From: Pedobacter endophyticus
GTDB lineage: Bacteria; Bacteroidota; Bacteroidia; Sphingobacteriales; Sphingobacteriaceae
Assembly (NCBI RefSeq): GCF_015679185.1
Contig: NZ_CP064939.1
Location: 5,146,001-5,210,000, forward strand
Direction of reading: 5' to 3'
DNA: 64,000 nucleotides
The translations under genes were made by a program, and so were the position numbers. Under the pieces are notes generated by a model. That model was not told the DNA's origin. It worked only from the letters and a program-made list of their open reading frames with translations, and searched no databases. Below, one piece after another: positions 8,453-16,307 of this stretch. Numbering within the stretch: the stretch's first letter is position 1; every line of letters begins with the position of its first letter.

Positions 8453-9049
8453 TTAATCAAAACGAACATTGTTGTAGATATCGCTTATGTCAACTGTAAA
8501 ACCCATGGAAACAAAGTTCAGCGAATCTGTTAGTTGCTGATATTCGATCAGTTCCCAGTTTTGGTTTTCGTTAAGGTAAAAGGCTTCAATAGCTACCGAT
8601 TCGGAATCGATTAAGATGTATTCTTTTAACGATGGAATGTCGCGATAAAGCTTAAATTTTTTCCCTCGATCGTAATCTCGCGTAGATGGCGAAAGGATTT
8701 CGATAATTACTGTGGGATTTAAACTCGTGTCTTCATCGGTTTGGAGGTGCTCGATTTCATTGCAATAGATTGAAATATCGGGATAGGTAAATAGCGTATT
8801 TTTAGGAATATGCATCCGCATATCGCTGCCAAAGGGATAGCAGTTTCTGTGTTTAAGTTTCTGGCACAATGCACCAAATGTATTAGAGAAAATCCAGTTG
8901 TGTTGAGTACTTGCACCAGACATAGCAAAGATTTCTCCTTCAAAGTACTCGTGCTTTTCGTCAGAGGCTTTTTCTTTCTCTAAGTATTCTTCAATGGTGA
9001 AACGCCGCTTGTTGTAAGCTACGGCAGGCTCATTTACAATGAATTCCAT
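8453..9049 (-). CDS. Uma2 family (DUF820) nuclease-fold protein, copy 1 of 4
   Basis: 198 residues of the Uma2/DUF820 family, which has a PD-(D/E)xK restriction-endonuclease-like fold. The likely active-site segments are YPDISIY (Asp91) and PTVIIEILSPSTRDYDRGKK (Glu117, Lys131). It is the promoter-distal member of a four-gene minus-strand array with an exact 624-bp period. Its C-terminal 115 residues are almost identical to copy 4 (one visible difference), whereas residues about 47-73 differ from all other copies. The cellular role of Uma2 proteins is unknown. Confidence 0.85.
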   Translation of the reverse strand: MEFIVNEPAVAYNKRRFTIEEYLEKEKASDEKHEYFEGEIFAMSGASTQHNWIFSNTFGALCQKLKHRNCYPFGSDMRMHIPKNTLFTYPDISIYCNEIEHLQTDEDTSLNPTVIIEILSPSTRDYDRGKKFKLYRDIPSLKEYILIDSESVAIEAFYLNENQNWELIEYQQLTDSLNFVSMGFTVDISDIYNNVRFD

Positions 9050-9076
9050 AAATTACAATTTAGCAAAATTCTCAAA

Positions 9077-9673
9077 TTAATCAAAGTTAACATCTTCGTA
9101 GATATCGCTTAAGGCAATGGCAAATTCCATCGAAACAAAGTTGAGCGAATCACTTAACTGTTTATATTCTATAACTTGCCAAATCTGTTTCTCGTTAATG
9201 TAAAAGGCTTCGACAGAAACGGATTCTGAATCGATTAGCATGTACTCTTTTAAAGAAGGAATATCTTTGTAAAGGTCGAATTTACGGCTTCTATCGTATT
9301 TTCTGGTTGAAGGCGAGAGGATTTCGATGATTACGGTAGGTTCAACAAAAGTTTCCTCGTCTACACCACTTTTTTTCGGATGCTTACAATAAATGGAAAT
9401 ATCAGGATAAGTAAACAGTGTATTTTCCGGAATATGCATCCGCATATCGCTGCCGTACGGCTTACATGGTTTCCCTTTCAGTTTGACATAAAGTTCTCCG
9501 AAAATATTAGTGAAAATTTCGTTATGCTTATCGCTAGCACCAGACATAGCAAAGATTTCTCCCTGAAAGTATTCGTGCTTTTCGCCGGAGGCTTTTTCTT
9601 TCTCTAAGTATTCTTCAATGGTGAAACGCCGCTTGTTGTAAGCTACGGCAGGCTCATTTACAATGAATTCCAT
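9077..9673 (-). CDS. Uma2 family (DUF820) nuclease-fold protein, copy 2 of 4
   Basis: 198 residues. It retains YPDISIY and PTVIIEILSPSTRKYDRSRK, so the predicted PD-(D/E)xK residues are intact. The C-terminal half is nearly identical to copy 3 and clearly different from copies 1 and 4 (for example KHPKKSGVDEETF in place of NEIEHLQTDEDTS). The first 46 residues are almost the same in all four copies. The 27-bp spacer to copy 1 is very similar to the other spacers of the array. Confidence 0.85.
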   Translation of the reverse strand: MEFIVNEPAVAYNKRRFTIEEYLEKEKASGEKHEYFQGEIFAMSGASDKHNEIFTNIFGELYVKLKGKPCKPYGSDMRMHIPENTLFTYPDISIYCKHPKKSGVDEETFVEPTVIIEILSPSTRKYDRSRKFDLYKDIPSLKEYMLIDSESVSVEAFYINEKQIWQVIEYKQLSDSLNFVSMEFAIALSDIYEDVNFD

Positions 9674-9700
9674 AAATTACAATTTAGCAAAATTCTCAAA

Positions 9701-10297
9701 TTAATCAAAGTTAACATCTTCGTAGATATCGCTTAAGGCAATGGCAAATTCCATCGAAACAAAGTTGAGCGAATCACTTAACTGTTTATATTCTATAACT
9801 TGCCAAATCTGTTTCTCGTTAATGTAAAAGGCTTCAGCAAAAACGGATTCTGAATCGATTAGCATGTACTCTTTTAAAGAAGGAATATCTTTGTAAAGGT
9901 CGAATTTACGGCTTCTATCGTATTTTCTGGTTGAAGGCGAGAGGATTTCGATAATTACGGTAGGTTCAATAAAAGTTTCCTCGTCTACACCACTTTTTTT
10001 CGGATGCTTACAATAAATGGAAATATTAGGATAAGTAAACAGTGTATTTTCCGGAATATGCATCCGCATATCGCTACCGTACGGCTTACATGGTTTCCCT
10101 TTCAGTTTGTTGCCAATTTCAATGAATACGTTACTGAAAATTTCGTTATGCTTATCGCCAGCACCAGACATAGCAAAGATTTCTCCCTCAAAGTATTCGT
10201 GCTTTTCGTCGGATGCTTTTTCTTTCTCTAAGTATTCTTCAATGGTGAAACGCCGTTTGTTATAGGCCACGGCAGGCTCATTTACAATGAATTCCAT
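9701..10297 (-). CDS. Uma2 family (DUF820) protein, copy 3 of 4, predicted active-site Asp changed to Asn
   Basis: 198 residues, closest to copy 2. Where the other three copies read YPDISIY, this one reads YPNISIY: codon 91 (bases 10025-10027, minus strand) is AAT instead of GAT. In the PD-(D/E)xK fold this Asp is a predicted metal ligand, so this copy may be catalytically inactive while keeping its fold. The remaining motif EILSPSTRKYDRSRK is intact and the frame is open. Confidence 0.83.
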   Translation of the reverse strand: MEFIVNEPAVAYNKRRFTIEEYLEKEKASDEKHEYFEGEIFAMSGAGDKHNEIFSNVFIEIGNKLKGKPCKPYGSDMRMHIPENTLFTYPNISIYCKHPKKSGVDEETFIEPTVIIEILSPSTRKYDRSRKFDLYKDIPSLKEYMLIDSESVFAEAFYINEKQIWQVIEYKQLSDSLNFVSMEFAIALSDIYEDVNFD

Positions 10298-10324
10298 AAA
10301 TTACAATGTACCGAAATTTTCAGT

Positions 10325-10921
10325 TTAATCAAAACGAACATTGTTGTAGATATCGCTTATGTCAACTGTAAAACCCATGGAAGCAAAGTTCAGCGAATCT
10401 GTTAGTTGCTGATATTCGATCAGTTCCCAGTTTTGGTTTTCGTTAAGGTAAAAGGCTTCAATAGCTACCGATTCGGAATCGATTAAGATGTATTCTTTTA
10501 ACGATGGAATGTCGCGATAAAGCTTAAATTTTTTCCCTCGATCGTAATCTCGCGTAGATGGCGAAAGGATTTCGATAATTACTGTGGGATTTAAACTCGT
10601 GTCTTCATCGGTTTGGAGGTGCTCGATTTCATTGCAATAGATTGAAATATCGGGATAGGTAAAGAGCGTATTTTTAGGAATATGCATCCGCATATCGCTG
10701 CCAAACAGTTCACAAGGCTTTCCCCTCAGTTTGACGCCGATTTGTACAAAAACATTACTAAAAATTCTGTTATGTTCTGTACTTGCACCAGACATTGCAA
10801 AGATTTCTCCTTCAAAGTACTCGTGCTTTTCGTCGGAGGCTTTTTCTTTCTCCAGGTATTCTTCGATGGTGAAACGCCGTTTGTTATAGGCCACGGCAGG
10901 CTCATTTACAATGTGTTCCAT
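10325..10921 (-). CDS. Uma2 family (DUF820) nuclease-fold protein, copy 4 of 4 (promoter-proximal)
   Basis: 198 residues, starting MEHIVNEPAV where the other three start MEFIVNEPAV. The catalytic segments YPDISIY and EILSPSTRDYDRGKK are intact. The C-terminal half matches copy 1. Being first in transcription order, its upstream region (10922-10996) differs from the 27-bp internal spacers and should hold the array promoter; no clean TAnnTTTG box was found there. Confidence 0.85.
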   Translation of the reverse strand: MEHIVNEPAVAYNKRRFTIEEYLEKEKASDEKHEYFEGEIFAMSGASTEHNRIFSNVFVQIGVKLRGKPCELFGSDMRMHIPKNTLFTYPDISIYCNEIEHLQTDEDTSLNPTVIIEILSPSTRDYDRGKKFKLYRDIPSLKEYILIDSESVAIEAFYLNENQNWELIEYQQLTDSLNFASMGFTVDISDIYNNVRFD

Positions 10922-10996
10922 AGCTCAAGATAGCAAAAAGTATCGCTTTTTTGATGAAGTGGATTACAGCATTAAGCTTTTAGACTGAGCAGCGAG

Positions 10997-11713
10997 CTAG
11001 TGGCCAGCAAAAAAACCGATTAACGCTACGCCAATGCCGAGCAATACAGCGATGGTTTTCCGGATATTGATTTTGTGGTCTGCACTCGATTCGAACAGGA
11101 TGGTGGTAGAGATGTGCAAAAAGATACCGATAACAATGCCCATTATTTTGTTAAAATAAGCGTCTATTCCACCGATTGTTCCGTTACTAAGTCCAACACT
11201 TACATAAAAGCCGAGCGGGGCCATTAGTGCGAAAATAAGAAGGTATAGGAGAATGCTGCCTTTTTTGAAATGATTTTGCATTAAAATACTGGCCAAAGCA
11301 AAGGCTGCGGGGATATGATGAAGCGAAATGCCGAAAATCAGTTCATTGTGCTGATCTTTTGCAAGGGGCATTCCTTCTAAAAAGGCATGCAAACAAAGGC
11401 TTATCATAATGCCAAATGGGAACACATGGCCATCGTGGTGTTTATGGATGTGTCCATGTTCAACCCCTTCCGAAAATTGCTCTAAAAATATCTGAAGTAA
11501 AAATCCAACGAGTATAAAAATCCCGATCTGCTCTTTATCGGGGCCGCTGTACGCATCAGGAATTAAATGTAAAACGGTAATGGCAAAGAGATAGGCACCG
11601 CTAAAAGACAGAATCAATTTGAGCAGTTTCGATTTATCGCTTTTAACCAAAAATATTGCAGTGCCTCCAAAAAAAGCGCAGAAAAAAAGTACGGCAAATT
11701 TCCAAGCTTCCAT
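10997..11713 (-). CDS. ZIP family metal transporter
   Basis: Inner-membrane divalent-metal uptake protein of 238 residues with about seven to eight hydrophobic segments. A His-rich cytoplasmic loop (VEHGHIHKHHDGHVFP) precedes the transmembrane metal-site motifs HAFLEGMPL and HHIPAAFAL, as in ZupT/ZIP proteins. The start codon overlaps the stop of the PAP2 gene by one base (TAATG on the minus strand). Metal specificity (Zn, Fe or other) cannot be read from the sequence. Confidence 0.88.
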   Translation of the reverse strand: MEAWKFAVLFFCAFFGGTAIFLVKSDKSKLLKLILSFSGAYLFAITVLHLIPDAYSGPDKEQIGIFILVGFLLQIFLEQFSEGVEHGHIHKHHDGHVFPFGIMISLCLHAFLEGMPLAKDQHNELIFGISLHHIPAAFALASILMQNHFKKGSILLYLLIFALMAPLGFYVSVGLSNGTIGGIDAYFNKIMGIVIGIFLHISTTILFESSADHKINIRKTIAVLLGIGVALIGFFAGH

Positions 11714-12276
11714 TAAAATTCGGGTTGTAGTTTTTTAAAAATCATTGAACAAACAAAACCGATTATTGTTCCGAGTATTGCGCCGGAGGTAACATCAACC
11801 GGAAAATGAACGCCCACATAAACTTGTGCAAAACAAATAATTATTGCCCAAAACAATCCAATTGGCAAAATCGGTTTCCAACGGCTATAAAAAACGCAGA
11901 TCAAAAACACCGCAATAGCGAAATGATTTGTGGCATGAGATGATGGAAAACTCATTCCGCCGCCGCAAGGTACCCGGTGGATGATATCGTTTGATAAATG
12001 AAAATCGTTGCATGGCCTTACTCTTCCCACCATTGGTTTGATCAGTTTTGAGGAGATCGAATCGCCCATGGCAAAGGTAACGAGTATCATGCCGATGATA
12101 TAGAGACCTGTTTTTTTATACTGTTTGATGCAAAATACAATAATAAAAACGTATAACGGCGACCAAAAGAACCGGTTTCGCATTAAGGGCATCAGCCAAT
12201 CGAAAAAACCGTTTGAAAGACCGCGATGGATCTTCAAAAAGAGCTCAACATCAAATTGCCGGATGCTTTCTATCAT
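11713..12276 (-). CDS. PAP2-family phosphatase (membrane)
   Basis: Membrane phosphatidic-acid-phosphatase-type enzyme acting on lipid or isoprenoid phosphates. The three phosphatase motifs are visible: KPMVGRVRP (KxxxxxxRP type), PSSHATNH, and YVGVHFPVDV, on about five membrane segments. The start is taken at 12276 because this ATG overlaps the methyltransferase TGA as ATGA; the upstream in-frame ATG at 12288 would add four residues inside that gene. The substrate, for example undecaprenyl diphosphate, is not determined. Confidence 0.85.
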   Translation of the reverse strand: MIESIRQFDVELFLKIHRGLSNGFFDWLMPLMRNRFFWSPLYVFIIVFCIKQYKKTGLYIIGMILVTFAMGDSISSKLIKPMVGRVRPCNDFHLSNDIIHRVPCGGGMSFPSSHATNHFAIAVFLICVFYSRWKPILPIGLFWAIIICFAQVYVGVHFPVDVTSGAILGTIIGFVCSMIFKKLQPEF

Positions 12277-13004
12277 GCTTTTTTGCAAACTAAAATTAAA
12301 CGATCTGAGTTGGCCTTGTCAAAGTCATCGAGTGCATAGTTACCGAAAGCCTTTTGTACCACCATGCCCGCTTTTGTAAGCATACGCTCAAAATTGTCGA
12401 AAGTAAATGCCTGAACGCGTTCTTCGAAGTTGTAAACCTTGTGCTTATCCTCAAAATTAATTTTTTTGATAATCTTTCCGTCAACTACGGTTTTCGTAAT
12501 GTTGAAGGTAATATCATCGAGCGACTTCGTTTCGCAATGGTTTAAATTTCCGATAATTTTTTCGGTATTAAAATAATCAATTACCAAAATACCATTGGCC
12601 TTTAAACATTTCCTAAAAGTTTTTAATGCGTCTACATGTTCCTTTTCGGTATCGAAGTAGCCAAAACTGGTAAATAAATTTAGCGCTATATCAAAATAGT
12701 TGATGTAAAATAACCGCCGCATATCGTGCACAAGGAAGTGCAATTTATCATTCTCGAACTTTTTTGCAAATTTGATGCTTTGTTCCGATAAGTCTATTCC
12801 TGTAACATCAAAGCCTTTTTTATTCAAGTAAATAGCGTGTCGGCCTTTACCGCACGCAATATCGAGCATCTTCGCATCAACAACGGGATCAAGATAGTTT
12901 GTTAAGTTATCGATAAAAAACTCGGCTTCGGCATTGTTCCTTTCCTGGTAAAGAATATGATAATATGGGGAATTAAACCAATATTGAAACCACTTGCGCT
13001 GCAT
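12273..13004 (-). CDS. Class I SAM-dependent methyltransferase
   Basis: 243 residues with the Rossmann methyltransferase motif I MLDIACGKGRHAIYLNKKG and the acidic motif II DVTGIDLS. The N terminus WFQYWFNSPYYHILYQERN is a recognisable signature of a Bacteroidota methyltransferase group. It is the first gene of a coupled minus-strand operon (methyltransferase, PAP2, ZIP; overlaps of 4 and 1 bases). The substrate is unknown; the operon partners hint at a lipid or envelope role, which is only inference. Confidence 0.8.
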   Translation of the reverse strand: MQRKWFQYWFNSPYYHILYQERNNAEAEFFIDNLTNYLDPVVDAKMLDIACGKGRHAIYLNKKGFDVTGIDLSEQSIKFAKKFENDKLHFLVHDMRRLFYINYFDIALNLFTSFGYFDTEKEHVDALKTFRKCLKANGILVIDYFNTEKIIGNLNHCETKSLDDITFNITKTVVDGKIIKKINFEDKHKVYNFEERVQAFTFDNFERMLTKAGMVVQKAFGNYALDDFDKANSDRLILVCKKA

Positions 13005-13032
13005 ATAAATAAGCCTTTGTTTTGAAAAGTTG

Positions 13033-13040
13033 CAAACTTA
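13033..13040 (-). promoter_or_regulatory. -7 promoter box TAAGTTTG for the methyltransferase operon
   Basis: Exact TAnnTTTG on the minus strand, 28 bases upstream of the ATG at 13004. Confidence 0.5.
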
Positions 13041-13442
13041 GATAAAATTGACTTAAACGTATAGATTAATTTAACCTGAACATTAATTTGTTGCCACTGT
13101 GCTGAGCCAAAAAAACCATAACAGTTGCGCAAATATAAACTTTTACTTTGCATGTAGAATCTCCTGTCTCATTTATTGCAACATTATTGCATTGATAGGT
13201 GTTTTTGTATCCTTTTGCTATTGGGTGTGTATATCAAATACCAGCGTTTAAAAATGGAAGATGGCCGGATTGGCAAGAGTTTGCCAACAACAGTTTGCCT
13301 CTGACTGTAGTGCCGAAAGCAGCAGTTTCAAAGTCTGTTAGCCCTTAATTTCTATTAAATACATGGTATAAATAGATATAAAAACAATGTAAATTAAGTG
13401 GTTAAAGCTTCCCGAAAACAGCCGGCATCTTGTTTTTTTTCT
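13041..13442. other. Divergent intergenic region between methyltransferase and glmM
   Basis: About 400 bp of AT-rich DNA between two divergent promoters. No gene, hairpin array or recognisable RNA was found in it. Confidence 0.5.
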
Positions 13443-13450
13443 TATTTTTG
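13443..13450 (+). promoter_or_regulatory. -7 promoter box TATTTTTG for glmM
   Basis: Exact TAnnTTTG match, 22 bases before the GTG start of glmM. Confidence 0.5.
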
Positions 13451-13472
13451 AATTTCAAATAAATACGCAAAA

Positions 13473-14861
13473 GTGACTTTAATAAAATCGATTTCAGGAA
13501 TACGAGGAACGATTGGCGGACAAGCGGGCAACGGCTTGACACCGATTGATATAGTAAAATTTACAGCGGCTTTTGGTAGCTGGGTGGTAAAGAAAACAGG
13601 CAATAAACGACTGGTTTTGGGTCGCGATGCACGTATTTCGGGCGAAATGGTTAACAATTTAGTCATCGGCACCTTGCAGGGCCTTGGCATCGAAGTAATC
13701 GATTTAGGACTTTCTACTACGCCAACTGTTGAAGTTGCGGTGCCTGATGAGAGGGCTGGCGGAGGAATTATTTTAACGGCGAGCCACAACCCTAAGCAAT
13801 GGAATGCGCTGAAGTTATTAAATGACAAGGGCGAATTTATTAGCGATTTGGACGGAAAAGAGGTTTTGGAACTGGCAGAAAGTGCAAGTTTCGAATTTGC
13901 TGATGTTGATAAATTAGGCAAGGTAATTAAGAACGATACTTACCTGCAAAAACACATCGACAAAGTTTTGGCGCTACCTTTGGTTGATGTTGAAGCGATT
14001 AAAAAGGCCGATTTTAAGATTGTTATCGATTGTGTGAACTCTACCGGTGGCATTTTTATACCTGCGTTGTTAAAGGCTTTGGGCGTAACCCAAGTTACAG
14101 AACTATACTGTACGCCCGATGGGCATTTTCCGCATAACCCTGAGCCGCTTCCGGAAAACCTGACCGAGATTTCGAAAGAAGTGCAGAAGCAAAGTGCCGA
14201 TTTGGGTATTGTTGTCGACCCTGATGTTGACCGTTTATGTTTTGTAAATGAAGATGGTACGATGTTCGGCGAAGAATACACTTTGGTTGCTGTTGCCGAT
14301 TATGTACTGAAGAACACCCCTGGCAATACGGTATCGAACCTTTCGTCGACCCGTGCTTTACGCGATGTAACAGAGAGATCGGGCTCGGTATATAATGCCT
14401 CGGCTGTGGGCGAGGTAAATGTGGTTAACAAAATGAAAGAAACCAACGCCATAATCGGTGGCGAGGGCAACGGCGGAATTATCTATCCTGAAGCGCATTA
14501 TGGCAGAGATGCTTTGGTTGGTATTGCTTTGTTTTTAACGCATTTGGCCAGGTTTGGAAAGTCGATATCATTGCTACGAAGCAGCTATCCACAGTACCAC
14601 ATCTCTAAAAATAAAATTACCCTTACACCGGAAATGGATATCGATAATTTATTAAAACAGGTGGAAGAAAAATATAAAACACAGCCTTACAGTACTATAG
14701 ACGGATTGAAGATCGAGTTTGATAAAACATGGGTGCACTTACGCAGATCGAACACGGAGCCAATTATAAGGATTTACAGTGAAGCTGAAAACGAAACAGT
14801 TGCCGAAAACCTGGCTAATAAAATCATTTCTGACATTAAGGAAATATTAAAATTAAACTAG
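13473..14861 (+). CDS. glmM: Phosphoglucosamine mutase (phosphohexomutase family)
   Basis: Interconverts glucosamine-6-phosphate and glucosamine-1-phosphate for peptidoglycan and LPS precursors. It has 462 residues with a GTG start. The phosphoserine loop is ILTASHNPKQWN (Ser104), the metal loop VDPDVDRL, the sugar-binding loop GGEGNGGII and the phosphate-binding loop RRSNTEPIIRIYSEA. GEGNGG is closer to phosphomannomutase-type enzymes than to E. coli GlmM, so phosphomannomutase activity is a possible alternative; Bacteroidota usually annotate this gene as GlmM. A cysteine desulfurase follows after three bases. Confidence 0.82.
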   Translation: MTLIKSISGIRGTIGGQAGNGLTPIDIVKFTAAFGSWVVKKTGNKRLVLGRDARISGEMVNNLVIGTLQGLGIEVIDLGLSTTPTVEVAVPDERAGGGIILTASHNPKQWNALKLLNDKGEFISDLDGKEVLELAESASFEFADVDKLGKVIKNDTYLQKHIDKVLALPLVDVEAIKKADFKIVIDCVNSTGGIFIPALLKALGVTQVTELYCTPDGHFPHNPEPLPENLTEISKEVQKQSADLGIVVDPDVDRLCFVNEDGTMFGEEYTLVAVADYVLKNTPGNTVSNLSSTRALRDVTERSGSVYNASAVGEVNVVNKMKETNAIIGGEGNGGIIYPEAHYGRDALVGIALFLTHLARFGKSISLLRSSYPQYHISKNKITLTPEMDIDNLLKQVEEKYKTQPYSTIDGLKIEFDKTWVHLRRSNTEPIIRIYSEAENETVAENLANKIISDIKEILKLN

Positions 14862-14864
14862 CTA

Positions 14865-16013
14865 ATGAAAAAAGTGTATTTAGATAATGCGGCTACCACA
14901 CCCCTAGATAGGGACGTAATTGCCGAAATGACAAATGTGATGGAGAACTACTTTGGCAATCCATCGGCTATTCATGCGCTGGGAAGGGAGGTGAGAACCC
15001 TTGTAGAAAAGGCCCGTAAAACGGTCGCTAATTTGCTAGGTGCTTCTCCATCAGAAATTTTCTTTACCTCAGGAGGTACAGAGGCCGATAATACCGCGAT
15101 TCGGTGCGGCATTGCAGCTTATGGAATTAAACACGCCATTACTTCAAAAATTGAGCACCATGCGGTTGAGCATACCTTAAATATGATGCTTAAACATGGT
15201 GAGATTGATAAGCTGAGCTTTGTTAATATAGATGCGAAGGGTAATGTAGATTATGCTCATTTGGAAGAACTGTTGCAACACAATGAGCGTTCTTTTGTAT
15301 CGCTTATGCATGCCAACAACGAGTTGGGCACACTTACCGATATGGCTAAGGTTGGAGATATTTGCGAAAAGTACAACGCCATTTATCATGCGGACACCGT
15401 GCAAACGATGGGACATTACCCACACAACGTACGCGAATTGAAAGCGCATTTTATCGTTTGTGCGGCACACAAACTGCACGGGCCAAAGGGCGTGGGCTTT
15501 TTGTATGTAAACAGCAATATCAAAATTCCGCCGATGATTTATGGTGGCGCACAAGAGCGCAATATGCGTGGCGGAACTGAAAATGTGTATGGTATTGTTG
15601 GGCTGGCCAAGGCGCTTGAAATTGCCTATGCGGAAATGGACGCCCACCAGGTTTACATTCAGGATTTAAAAGATTATTTGAAAGCACAATTGATTGCGGA
15701 AATTCCGGGAATTGGCTTTAATGGCGAAACTGATGCTGATAAAAGCCTTTATACGGTGTTAAACGTATCTTTCCCTGAGATGGATATGGCCGATATGTTG
15801 CTCTTTAATCTCGATATTAATGGCATTTGTGCTTCCGGCGGCAGTGCATGTTCGTCGGGCTCTAATATTGGCTCGCACGTTTTAAACGGTATTGAGGCCG
15901 ACCCAAATCGCCCATCGGTTCGGTTCTCGTTCAGTAAATATACAACGAAGGAAGAACTTGATTACGTGATTGAAAAAGTAAAAATGGTGGTTAAGCAAAA
16001 TGCATTGGTTTAG
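14865..16013 (+). CDS. Cysteine desulfurase (NifS/IscS class)
   Basis: PLP-dependent release of sulfur from cysteine for Fe-S cluster and thio-cofactor synthesis. It has 382 residues. The N terminus VYLDNAATTPLD is diagnostic; the PLP lysine is Lys203 in AHKLHGPKG, and the catalytic loop cysteine is Cys329 in GGSACSSGS, the class I (IscS/NifS) arrangement. It starts three bases after glmM and is closed by a terminator. No iscU-type scaffold gene is adjacent. Confidence 0.9.
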   Translation: MKKVYLDNAATTPLDRDVIAEMTNVMENYFGNPSAIHALGREVRTLVEKARKTVANLLGASPSEIFFTSGGTEADNTAIRCGIAAYGIKHAITSKIEHHAVEHTLNMMLKHGEIDKLSFVNIDAKGNVDYAHLEELLQHNERSFVSLMHANNELGTLTDMAKVGDICEKYNAIYHADTVQTMGHYPHNVRELKAHFIVCAAHKLHGPKGVGFLYVNSNIKIPPMIYGGAQERNMRGGTENVYGIVGLAKALEIAYAEMDAHQVYIQDLKDYLKAQLIAEIPGIGFNGETDADKSLYTVLNVSFPEMDMADMLLFNLDINGICASGGSACSSGSNIGSHVLNGIEADPNRPSVRFSFSKYTTKEELDYVIEKVKMVVKQNALV

Positions 16014-16035
16014 CTACCGATAAGGAAAGAAAAGA

Positions 16036-16063
16036 AGTCTCGAAGTAATTCGGGACTTTTTTG
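16036..16063 (+). terminator. Rho-independent terminator after cysteine desulfurase
   Basis: AGTCTCGAA / TTCGGGACT stem with a GTAA loop, followed by TTTTTTG; it lies 23 bases after the stop. Confidence 0.85.
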
Positions 16064-16117
16064 TTTGATAAAGTTTTTGTATGTTTAATTTATCAGGCGA
16101 TGACTTTGGAGCGATTG

Positions 16118-16175
16118 TCATTTCGACGTGAGCGCTTAATAAGAGTTCCTTTGGAGGAGAAATTTGTACGATGTC
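16118..16175. repeat. Dispersed repeat, TCATTTCGACGTGAGC / GGAGGAGAAATTTG family (copy 1)
   Basis: Shares words with 18380-18475 and 56850-56940: a CGAAATGACG or TCATTTCGA end and a GAGGAGAAATCT core. Confidence 0.5.
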
Positions 16176-16307
16176 CCTCATGAGTGTTCCTGACTGTTTA
16201 ATTATAGTTATCGCATTACGATTATAATCGTTAAATTCCCTTAAAATTCTTTTTTCGCCAACATTTTTGGCCTACGCTTGTTAGTAAAAGACAACACAAA
16301 TAAACTT

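Noticed and set aside
9380..10231. Plus-strand open frames opposite the Uma2 genes
   Set aside because: They recur only because the minus-strand genes are repeated; their content is the complement of conserved Uma2 codons.
16273..16280. TACGCTTG as a -7 box for the GH15 gene
   Set aside because: One mismatch in the TTTG core and no -33 element at proper spacing.
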